Part shown: piece by piece, positions 8,677 through 13,949 of the stretch
Position numbering within the stretch: position 1 is the first letter of the stretch
Layout of the letters: each line of letters begins with the position of its first letter
Assembly: GCF_039023475.1 (NCBI RefSeq)
Contig: NZ_JBCHVB010000009.1
Span: 62,001 to 126,000, forward strand
Reading direction: 5' to 3'
DNA from: Erwinia sp039023475
GTDB taxonomy: Bacteria; Pseudomonadota; Gammaproteobacteria; Enterobacterales; Enterobacteriaceae
Length of the DNA: 64,000 nucleotides
Translations under genes and position numbers: made by a program
Notes under the pieces: generated by a model
Database searches by the model: none
Told to the model about the DNA's origin: nothing
Seen by the model: the letters and a program-made list of their open reading frames with translations, nothing else

Positions 8677-8758
8677 ACCCCCTGACGCATGTTTGCAGGT
8701 GTCCCCGTAGACTGGCTCTCGTTGAATCGAAATATGGAAACCAACTTGGGAGTAAACG

Positions 8759-9268
8759 ATGCGCAAAGTTACCGCCGTCGTTGTGGTTCCGGCGCTGATG
8801 CTAAGCCTCTCCGCCGCTTGGGCTACAGAAGTGATGACGATTGACGGGGTGCATCATGACAACGCAGCGCCACGCATTATGACGCATATTCCGCAGTCTC
8901 ACATGTTTGATGGCATCAAACTTTCTGAAGAGCAGCGTCGACAGATGCGGGATTTGATGCAGCAGGCGCGTCATGACCGTTCTCCCATAAGCATTAACGA
9001 TTACGAGCAGCTGCACGAACTGATAGTTGCAGATAAATTTGACGAAGCGGCCTACAAAGCGCAGCTGAACAGGATTACTCAGGCGGAAATGGCTCAACAG
9101 GTCGAGATGGCCCGGGTCAGAAACCAGATGTATCACCTGTTAACGCCCGCTCAGCAGGACGTCCTGAAACAGAACCACCGGCAGCGCATGAACGAAATGC
9201 GTGAGCTGACGAACATGCAACAGGCATCATCGTTGCAGGCAGTGAGTAGTACCGGCAGTAACCAGTAA
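8759..9268 (+). CDS. cpxP: Periplasmic Cpx adaptor/chaperone CpxP
   Basis: 169 residues with a signal peptide (MRKVTAVVVVPALMLSLSAAWA). The mature part has the two LTxxQ-type motifs of the CpxP/Spy fold, LSEEQRRQM and LTPAQQDVL. CpxP damps CpxA signalling and delivers misfolded proteins to DegP. The message carries the sRNA CpxQ in its 3' UTR. The gene is the chromosomal neighbour on the left side of the inserted mini-prophage. Confidence 0.96.
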   Translation: MRKVTAVVVVPALMLSLSAAWATEVMTIDGVHHDNAAPRIMTHIPQSHMFDGIKLSEEQRRQMRDLMQQARHDRSPISINDYEQLHELIVADKFDEAAYKAQLNRITQAEMAQQVEMARVRNQMYHLLTPAQQDVLKQNHRQRMNEMRELTNMQQASSLQAVSSTGSNQ

Positions 9269-9282
9269 CATAGTATCCCTGT

Positions 9283-9340
9283 TTTTCCTTGCCATAGACA
9301 CCATCCCTGTCTTCCCCGCCATGATGGCGGGGTTTTTTTT
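9283..9340 (+). ncRNA. cpxQ: CpxQ, Hfq-dependent sRNA from the cpxP 3' UTR
   Basis: The sequence begins TTTTCCTTGCCATAG, continues with ACACCATCCCTG, and ends in a GC hairpin (CCCCGCC/GGCGGGG) with eight Ts. From memory this matches E. coli/Salmonella CpxQ: the first stretch is the R1 seed region, the second the R2 seed, and the end the Rho-independent terminator. CpxQ is released from cpxP mRNA by RNase E and represses envelope protein mRNAs. Positions 9297-9340 are also the left attachment core of the mini-prophage, so integration here left CpxQ intact. Confidence 0.88.
9297..9340 (+). repeat. attL core: 44-bp direct repeat, left copy
   Basis: Identical over 44 bp to 12749-12792, from GACACCATCCCTG through the terminator hairpin and eight Ts. 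It coincides with the 3' three-quarters of CpxQ, so the copy keeps the R2 seed and terminator. Confidence 0.93.
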
Positions 9341-9352
9341 ATCAATGACTTA
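9340..9352 (+). promoter_or_regulatory. Candidate IHF site next to attL core
   Basis: TATCAATGACTTA fits the IHF consensus WATCAANNNNTTR at every fixed position and touches the phage-side edge of the core. IHF bending is part of P2-type integrative recombination. Confidence 0.6.
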
Positions 9353-9400
9353 GCAAGCTTTCCCTGTTCTTATAATGAATTATAAGATGCTGTTAAGCAG

Positions 9401-9426
9401 TTAGAGCCAGTTAGAGCCAGTTAGAA
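9401..9426 (+). repeat. Tandem Cox-like boxes
   Basis: TTAGAGCCA occurs twice at exactly 10-bp spacing (9401 and 9411), followed by a degenerate third copy (9421, TTAGAAAAA). The P2 Cox box is TTAAAGNCA as I recall it, one mismatch from these. Ten-bp phasing fits helical stacking of an excisionase on the attachment region. Confidence 0.55.
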
Positions 9427-9437
9427 AAAGGGCGCGA

Positions 9438-9466
9438 TATGGTCATTTATGGACAGTTTATGGGCA
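9438..9466 (+). repeat. Three Int arm-type sites, left arm
   Basis: Three direct repeats of TATGGNCA: TATGGTCA (9438-9445), TATGGACA (9448-9455) and TATGGGCA (9459-9466), 10-11 bp apart. They resemble the P2 Int arm consensus TGTGGACA (from memory). The last overlaps the int stop codon. Confidence 0.65.
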
Positions 9467-10168
9467 CGAAATTCCGCCTTTCAAAGGGTTCAGTGTCACC
9501 GCATGTTGAAGAAAGTCTGGCGCGAAATGCGCATAAACCATCGTCTGTTCAATGCTGGCATGACCCAAAATATCCCGCAGCGTGATTATGTTCCCACCGT
9601 TCATCATGAAGTGGCTGGCAAAGGTGTGACGCAATACGTGTGTTGCCTGTCCCCTGGGTAAGTCCGGCTTAACCTCCCTCAGCAGATCACAATACTTCTC
9701 GTAATCCACCTTAAAAAGTCTCCCCGGCCCTTTGGCTTTCAGCAAAGCCTGAAGTTCTGCTGATATCGGTATGATGCGATTTTTGCCATTCTTGGTGTTC
9801 AGGTATCGCACCCTTCTCATGGTGACCTGAGAGGAGGTGAGTTTATCTGCTTCGCTCCATCGTGCGCCGGTACTCAGGCACAACAGGGAAATCAAATGCT
9901 CATCCCCTTTTGTGGCTGAGAGCAAATCAGCAATCTCACTGTGTTCCAGATAAACCACATCAGGCTGATCCTGCTTCAGTGGAGGAAGGCCGGCAGCGGG
10001 ATTTTCGCCGTGAAACTCTTCCAGCTTAATGAGCGTGGTAAACATGCCTGAAAGCCGGTAAAGATCCCGATTAATAGTGCTTGCCGAAATGCCTTCCCTT
10101 AAGTGCATTATGGGATGGAGCTTACGCCGTATCGAGCGGACGTTCGATACACTGAGCAAAGGCCGCAA
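9458..10168 (-). CDS. int: P2-type tyrosine integrase, N-terminally truncated
   Basis: About 236 residues, against roughly 337 in P2 Int. From STINRDLYRLSGMFTTL onward it follows P2 Int closely, with every catalytic element: LSTGARWSE (Arg), NGKNRIIP region, HVLRHTFASHF (HxxR), LGHASIEQT (His) and MVYAHFAP (Tyr). The first 100 or so residues, which hold the arm-binding and much of the core-binding domain, are missing; the frame opens at TTG 10168 and runs back only to a TAG at 10229-10231 with no recognisable Int sequence. Without that part it should not integrate or excise DNA by itself. It is transcribed toward attL, as int is in P2. Confidence 0.85.
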   Translation of the reverse strand: MRPLLSVSNVRSIRRKLHPIMHLREGISASTINRDLYRLSGMFTTLIKLEEFHGENPAAGLPPLKQDQPDVVYLEHSEIADLLSATKGDEHLISLLCLSTGARWSEADKLTSSQVTMRRVRYLNTKNGKNRIIPISAELQALLKAKGPGRLFKVDYEKYCDLLREVKPDLPRGQATHVLRHTFASHFMMNGGNIITLRDILGHASIEQTMVYAHFAPDFLQHAVTLNPLKGGISCP

Positions 10169-10510
10169 TTGAGGGCTGATTTCAGCATTTATCCACTGTT
10201 TGCCAGAACGGCGTTGTGAGATAAATGTCTAAAGTATAATCACGAAATGGCGATAATTTACTAAGTGTTACGGCCATTAGTGTTTTTAGAAGGGCTAAAC
10301 ACTACATGTAGTATGTGCAAAAAAAATATTAGCTCAGTGAGTAAATTTTATTGCCCCTTAAGCTACATTGTTATAAAACGTTTGCCCAATTTCACAAAAA
10401 ACGTCCAAAACATAAGTGAAATTGAACTGTTTATTTTTGGATTACCAGATATCACGCTGAAAAATGTATGTCCGTTATATAGTTAGCGTGGGATTCCCCT
10501 AGGAGGTTTC
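10169..10510. other. AT-rich gap between int relic and cargo genes
   Basis: About 340 bp, clearly richer in A and T than its surroundings. In P2 this side of int would hold the repressor C and cox. It contains a perfect stem TAGTGTTT/AAACACTA around 10278-10304 and an overlapping 12-bp palindrome ACTACATGTAGT. A TTATAT near 10475 could be a -10 for the cargo operon. A 73-codon frame (10265-10486) has a GTG start with no ribosome site and is not supported. Confidence 0.4.
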
Positions 10511-10711
10511 ATGAGTTTTCTAACGTTTGCAGGACGTAACCCTTTCAACACGCGCTCAAGCTTGATGAAGGCATTGAAAGAAAACCGTGGCTCTTACACC
10601 ATCAGCCGCGACGGCCAGGTTTCCCTTGATCTTAACAATGCCTCTGTTAAGAAAAGCATTGCTAAACAGATTTCAAAACTGGGCGGTATTAAGGAAGATA
10701 GTTCGAAGTGA
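10511..10711 (+). CDS. Small cargo protein of mini-prophage, 66 aa, unknown function
   Basis: I do not recognise this protein. It has a strong ribosome site (AGGAGG at 10501-10506) before ATG 10511. The sequence is basic and polar with no signal peptide or membrane segment. A Ser/Arg-rich N-terminal half (FAGRNPFNTRSSL) is followed by a predicted beta pair (GSYTISRDGQVSLDL) and a lysine-rich helix (NNASVKKSIAKQISKL). Its TGA overlaps the GTG start of the next gene (GTGA), so the two proteins are made together and probably act together. It sits where P2 carries its exclusion genes, hence a possible accessory or defence role. Confidence 0.7.
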   Translation: MSFLTFAGRNPFNTRSSLMKALKENRGSYTISRDGQVSLDLNNASVKKSIAKQISKLGGIKEDSSK

Positions 10712-11640
10712 TAAACACGTTAAGTCTGGCGTTCTTGATTTTAAGTGGTTATATATTCTCGATTAATTCCCTAACAATCCGTTATAAACTTAAGCGCGCC
10801 GAAGGTTGGGGCGCTTATTTTTATGTCGCAATGTGGGGCGGGCTATTCTCCGCTTTGTCATGGGTCCTCTGCTCCCTCCTCAGTTATTCTGACGTTCTTC
10901 GCGATTTATACAACTGGATGCTGTCGCATCACTTTTTTGATAAAGAACTGGTTGCGCGACTGTTCCCTCTTAACACTAATCATCCTGTACCTGCCGGTAG
11001 TGCCGTGACTACCAATGGCAATCTAAGTTTTAGTGATCTTAAAGTGTTGGTTTGGGGCGTTACATCAATTTTGCTGGCTCTAATTACGGCGCGTTTAGTG
11101 TTGCCTTTCTTTGCCTGGCTGAGATGGGGTGCAGACCGTAGAGCCTTCGCGCTGGCTTCAGCTGTAAACGACAATCATCAGGAAGCATTGCTTATTGAGG
11201 CCTCAGTGAGGCAGTACCTGCTGCTGATAACGCTTGGCTCAAGAAAATTCTATGTTGGCATTGTTATCTGCCCGAAATTTGATAACGGGAAAGCTGAGTA
11301 TCTTCAAATGATCCCAATGCTCAGTGGTTATAGAGATAAAGACACTTTAGTCACCCATGTCACCTCAAACTACAAGAGATTGTATGTCGAAAGCGGATTG
11401 ATGACTCCAGAGGGAAAGTTGCTTGAGCCGCCTCCATTACTCGAAGGTCAGGAGGCTAAGCCAAGGGTTGAGATACAGGATTTCCGCACGCTAATTTGTT
11501 TTGACGAAATAGAGACAATTTCTTTCTTTGATTCAGATACTTATAATAAATTCAAAGATGCTGAAGAAAAAGATAAAGAGCATTCCAAGTCGCTTACAGC
11601 TGACTTGTTACCAAATGGATTACCACAGCAACTCAAATAA
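10708..11640 (+). CDS. Membrane-anchored cargo protein of mini-prophage, 310 aa, unknown function
   Basis: GTG start coupled to the preceding 66-codon gene by a four-base overlap. Three likely transmembrane helices (about 2-19, 36-60 and 111-137) precede a soluble C-terminal domain (about 160-282). That domain has a beta-rich core, LITLGSRKFYVGIV, then MIPMLSGYRDKDTLVTHVTS and FRTLICFDEIETISFFD, followed by a charged tail. The SRKxYVG and SGYRDKDTL motifs look like those of an uncharacterised bacterial membrane family, but I cannot name it with confidence. A Rho-independent terminator follows at once, so the two genes form a closed operon. Topology with a large cytosolic domain would suit a sensor or effector at the inner membrane; that is inference. 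Confidence 0.75.
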   Translation: MINTLSLAFLILSGYIFSINSLTIRYKLKRAEGWGAYFYVAMWGGLFSALSWVLCSLLSYSDVLRDLYNWMLSHHFFDKELVARLFPLNTNHPVPAGSAVTTNGNLSFSDLKVLVWGVTSILLALITARLVLPFFAWLRWGADRRAFALASAVNDNHQEALLIEASVRQYLLLITLGSRKFYVGIVICPKFDNGKAEYLQMIPMLSGYRDKDTLVTHVTSNYKRLYVESGLMTPEGKLLEPPPLLEGQEAKPRVEIQDFRTLICFDEIETISFFDSDTYNKFKDAEEKDKEHSKSLTADLLPNGLPQQLK

Positions 11641-11662
11641 TTAATATCTAAACAGCGGTATG

Positions 11663-11690
11663 AAGCCCCTCAGTTGAGGGGCTTTTTTTA
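11663..11690 (+). terminator. Terminator of the two-gene cargo operon
   Basis: AAGCCCCTC-AGTT-GAGGGGCTT followed by a T-run, starting 23 bp after the cargo stop codon. Confidence 0.88.
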
Positions 11691-11825
11691 TGGGGTGCAA
11701 TCGCTGCAACAAATTGCATTTATTTGCACAGGTTTTGGTTGCTTGCTAAAGCCCTGTGAGGCCAGCACTGGCGCGGTTTCCTGTTGACTGCAAAAGTGCA
11801 AAAAAAGGCACCCTTTTTATGCGCG
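11691..11825. other. Sequence upstream of the cos-like site
   Basis: No gene. It carries several TTGCA/TGCAA words (near 11714, 11726 and 11789-11800) in the spacing expected of a packaging-initiation region next to cos, but I cannot assign terminase sites by eye. Confidence 0.35.
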
Positions 11826-11843
11826 GGCGAGGCGGGGGAGCAG
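11826..11843 (+). other. cos-like cohesive-end sequence of P2/P4 type
   Basis: GGCGAGGCGGGGGAGCAG. The P2/P4 cohesive end as I recall it is GGCGAGGCGGGGAAAGCAC: the first twelve bases are identical and the remainder differs by one missing base and two changes. GCGC-rich sequence flanks both sides as at P2 cos, and the position between the old/tin-type cargo and ogr is right for an integrated P2-like genome. This is where a P2-like terminase would cut to package the element. Confidence 0.7.
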
Positions 11844-11968
11844 TCGCGCGCTAAGGGGGGTAGGTAACCACATGGGATGCTGATGAAGAAACAAGCGAAA
11901 CAGAATAGATTTTATATCAGATACGTCTTAAAATGCGCCTGAGTTTAATCATATTGTGGTGAGGTGTT
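11844..11968. other. cos-to-ogr spacer
   Basis: 125 bp between cos and ogr. In P2 almost the whole virion gene set lies here. It holds only a 19-codon frame (11883-11942) without a convincing ribosome site, and TGAGG shortly before the ogr start. The junction of the large deletion should lie within it. Confidence 0.4.
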
Positions 11969-12208
11969 ATGTTCACCTGTCCGAAATGTGGTGCCAGCGC
12001 GAAAACCCGTACCAGCGTAATGCTCAGCAATGAGGTAAGACGCAGTTACCATCAGTGTAATAATCTCAGTTGTGGTAGTGCTTTTACCACGCTTGATGCC
12101 GTAGAGCATTTCCTGAATAACGTAACCCCTGTTGCGGCGCATACAGTGCCAACAGACATTTTCCCGCGGTCAAATTACGGTGAAAACCAGTTAGCCTTAT
12201 CACTCTGA
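11969..12208 (+). CDS. ogr: Ogr/Delta-family zinc-finger late-gene activator
   Basis: 79 residues. The N-terminal 45 match phage P2 Ogr: MFTCPKCGASAKTRTS, then YHQCNNLSCGSAFTT, giving the four zinc cysteines CxxC and CxxxxC. P2 Ogr is 72 residues and activates the four P2 late promoters by binding TGT-N12-ACA sites upstream of them; the P4 homologue Delta does the same for its helper. It reads toward attR as ogr does in a P2 prophage. It has its own terminator. A fitting binding site lies just downstream, before the TM2 gene. Confidence 0.9.
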   Translation: MFTCPKCGASAKTRTSVMLSNEVRRSYHQCNNLSCGSAFTTLDAVEHFLNNVTPVAAHTVPTDIFPRSNYGENQLALSL

Positions 12209-12225
12209 ATTTTATAGATAATTGA

Positions 12226-12246
12226 CCCCGCTCAGCGGGGTTTTTT
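12226..12246 (+). terminator. ogr terminator
   Basis: CCCCGCTCAGCGGGG followed by six Ts, 18 bp after the ogr stop. Confidence 0.85.
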
Positions 12247-12264
12247 GTATCAGAACTAAAACAA
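12245..12264 (+). promoter_or_regulatory. Candidate Ogr binding site before TM2 gene
   Basis: TTGT-N12-ACAA, a full match to the TGT-N12-ACA dyad of P2/P4 late promoters plus one more symmetric base pair on each side. Its centre is about 38-55 bp from possible -10 and start positions (TAACTT at 12292), as in P2 late promoters, and there is no -35-like hexamer between. Confidence 0.5.
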
Positions 12265-12325
12265 ATCAAGTCAGTGCCGATAACTCAAATGTAACTTTTT
12301 AAAATTTATGAAGATGGAGTTTTAT

Positions 12326-12625
12326 ATGTCTGGAATGGTTTTTTGTCGTGGTTGTGGAAAAGAAATTCACAGTTCAGCCAAAGCGTGTCCGCATTGTGGG
12401 GCAACTCAAGGTTCTGAGGCAGGGCAAAAAAGCAGGATTGCTGCTGCACTTCTGGCTTTCTTCCTAGGTGGTTTTGGGGTTCATAAATTCTATCTGGGGC
12501 GGGTTGGCCAAGGCATTTTGTATCTGATTTTCTGCTGGACGTTCATCCCTGCGATCATCGCCTTTATCGAATTCATCCTGTATCTGTGCTCATCTGATGA
12601 AGATTTCGCCAAAAAATATGGCTGA
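12326..12625 (+). CDS. Zinc-ribbon and TM2-domain membrane protein
   Basis: 99 residues. The N-terminus is a zinc ribbon (CRGCGKEIHSSAKACPHCG, four cysteines at about 7, 10, 21 and 24). The rest is a TM2 domain: two helices (about 38-58 and 62-86) joined by the signature GGFGVHKFYLGR. I take ATG 12326 because GATGGAG is well placed before it; an ATG six codons earlier lacks a ribosome site. TM2 proteins are widespread small membrane proteins of unclear function, often found in mobile elements. This gene is last in the element, behind a candidate Ogr site, so it may be expressed late. Confidence 0.85.
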   Translation: MSGMVFCRGCGKEIHSSAKACPHCGATQGSEAGQKSRIAAALLAFFLGGFGVHKFYLGRVGQGILYLIFCWTFIPAIIAFIEFILYLCSSDEDFAKKYG

Positions 12626-12650
12626 ATTTTTCGTCTTAAGGCAATAATGA

Positions 12651-12678
12651 AACCCGCTCAGTGAGCGGGTTTTTTTTA
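12651..12678 (+). terminator. Terminator of TM2-domain gene
   Basis: AACCCGCTC-AGT-GAGCGGGTT followed by a T-run, 26 bp after the stop codon. Confidence 0.85.
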
Positions 12679-12681
12679 TGA

Positions 12682-12700
12682 TGTGGTCAATGCGTGGGCA
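12682..12700 (+). repeat. Two Int arm-type sites, right arm
   Basis: TGTGGTCA (12682-12689) and CGTGGGCA (12693-12700), 11 bp apart, in the same orientation as the three left-arm sites and close to the P2 arm consensus TGTGGACA. Together with the left arm they suggest that both attachment regions are complete. Confidence 0.55.
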
Positions 12701-12748
12701 CTGACAGAAATAAATCCTTTTATTTCAACGTCGTGTGTGTAATTTCGG

Positions 12749-12792
12749 GACACCATCCCTGTCTTCCCCGCCATGATGGCGGGGTTTTTTTT
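12749..12792 (+). repeat. attR core: 44-bp direct repeat, right copy
   Basis: Same 44 bases as 9297-9340. It contains the CpxQ R2 seed and terminator hairpin but not the R1 seed. The base before the match differs (TTCGG against CATA). A TATACT at 12806-12811 just beyond it is the likely fieF -10, so the T-run of the core overlaps the -35 region. Confidence 0.93.
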
Positions 12793-12839
12793 GCCTAAGA
12801 TCCAGTATACTTACGCCACTTACCTGAACGGAGTGTGGC

Positions 12840-13742
12840 ATGGATAAACACTACGCACGCCTGGTCAATTCGGCGGCGCTGGCGGCGACCTGCCTGGCTT
12901 CGCTGCTGCTGTTGGTGAAGATTTTTGCCTGGTGGTACACCGGTTCGGTCAGTCTGCTGGCGGCGTTGGTGGATTCGCTGGTCGATATCGCCGCCTCCCT
13001 GACCAACCTTTTCGTGGTTCGCTATTCGCTTCAGCCCGCTGACGAAGAACATACTTTTGGACACGGCAAAGCGGAGTCCCTGGCCGCGCTGGCGCAAAGT
13101 ATGTTTATTTCCGGCTCCGCGCTGTTTCTCTTCCTGACGGGTTTACAACATCTGGCCTCACCGGCAGAAATGCGCGCGCCGCTGGTCGGTATTGTGGTCA
13201 CGCTGATTGCCCTGTTCGCCACGCTGATACTGGTGACCTTTCAGCGCTGGGTCGTACGGAAAACCCACAGTCTGGCAATTCGTGCCGATATGCTTCACTA
13301 TCAGTCCGACGTAATAATGAACGGCGCCATTCTGCTGGCGCTGGCGCTCAGCTGGTATGGATTTAAGCGGGCCGATGCTTTATTCGCACTCGGAATCGGC
13401 GTCTGGATCCTCTACAACGCCCTGCGCATGGGCTATGAAGCCGTGCAGGCGCTGCTGGACCGGGCGCTGCCTGATGAGGAGCGGCTGGCCATCGTGGGGA
13501 TTGCGTCAGGCTGGCCCGGCGTGAACGGCGCGCACGATATTCGCACAAGGCAATCGGGCCCGACCCGTTTCATTCAGCTGCATCTGGAAATGGACGATAA
13601 TTTTCCGCTCTGTGAGGCGCACAGCATCGCTGAACAGGTCGAAAAAGCCCTGCTGAACAGGTTCCCGGGTTCCGATATCATCATCCACCTTGATCCCTGT
13701 TCAGCAACGTTTTCGCCGCCTCAGCATGATGCTGAGTTATAA
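12840..13742 (+). CDS. fieF: Ferrous iron/zinc efflux antiporter FieF (CDF family)
   Basis: 300 residues. Six membrane helices in the first 210 residues carry the CDF transport-site motifs DSLVDIAAS (about 45-53) and HYQSDV (about 153-158). The cytosolic C-terminal domain has the histidine/aspartate metal sites (for example RFIQLHLEMD, HSIAEQVE, DIIIHLDP). It exports Fe(II), Zn(II) and Cd(II) in exchange for protons. It lies immediately right of attR; its promoter is rebuilt by the repeat, so the insertion should not silence it. Confidence 0.95.
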   Translation: MDKHYARLVNSAALAATCLASLLLLVKIFAWWYTGSVSLLAALVDSLVDIAASLTNLFVVRYSLQPADEEHTFGHGKAESLAALAQSMFISGSALFLFLTGLQHLASPAEMRAPLVGIVVTLIALFATLILVTFQRWVVRKTHSLAIRADMLHYQSDVIMNGAILLALALSWYGFKRADALFALGIGVWILYNALRMGYEAVQALLDRALPDEERLAIVGIASGWPGVNGAHDIRTRQSGPTRFIQLHLEMDDNFPLCEAHSIAEQVEKALLNRFPGSDIIIHLDPCSATFSPPQHDAEL

Positions 13743-13823
13743 TGTGAAATTAATTAAAAGGTTAGCGTTTTCAGGGCCGAAAACGTGATGCTGAGCAGAA
13801 AAAATAGCCGAATGATGCCTGAC

Positions 13824-13837
13824 CTGAATCAATTCAG
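13824..13837. promoter_or_regulatory. Cra (FruR) operator before pfkA
   Basis: CTGAATCAATTCAG, a perfect palindrome matching the Cra consensus TGAATCGATTCA with one changed central base. It overlaps the -35 region of a promoter with -10 TATACT at 13852-13857, in keeping with Cra repression of pfkA in E. coli. Confidence 0.82.
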
Positions 13838-13949
13838 CTCACAGGCTTTGATATACTATTGCCTTCATTAGTCGGTAAGCTCGCCCTCATGCGTCGAACC
13901 CCCCGGCGTCCAGAATTCATAATTTGCATCAACAAGTTCAGAGGTTGTC

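Larger units (their letters stand above)
9297..12792. mobile_element. P2-derived mini-prophage in the cpxQ-fieF attachment site
   Basis: A 44-bp perfect direct repeat bounds a 3452-bp unit carrying, in order, Cox-like boxes and Int arm sites, a truncated P2-type integrase (minus strand), a two-gene cargo, a cos-like sequence, ogr, a TM2-domain gene, and arm sites before the right core. Order and orientation match an integrated P2 prophage (int at one end, old/tin region, cos, then ogr at the other end), and as I recall the cpxP-fieF gap is a known P2 site (locI). The repressor, cox, replication genes A and B, and all capsid and tail genes are missing. A deletion derivative and a minimal satellite are both possible. 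Confidence 0.88.

Noticed and set aside
10265..10486. 73-codon frame before the cargo operon, with one CxxC
   Set aside because: GTG start lacking a ribosome site, and the frame crosses the inverted repeats; an RNA or operator role is as likely.
10262..11640. A retron or toxin-antitoxin system in the mini-prophage cargo
   Set aside because: No reverse transcriptase motif exists in the 310-aa protein, and the 66-aa/310-aa pair does not resemble a known toxin-antitoxin family; the inverted repeat alone is not enough.
11883..11942. 19-codon frame between cos and ogr
   Set aside because: Too short and without a clear ribosome site; probably chance or a fragment at the deletion junction.
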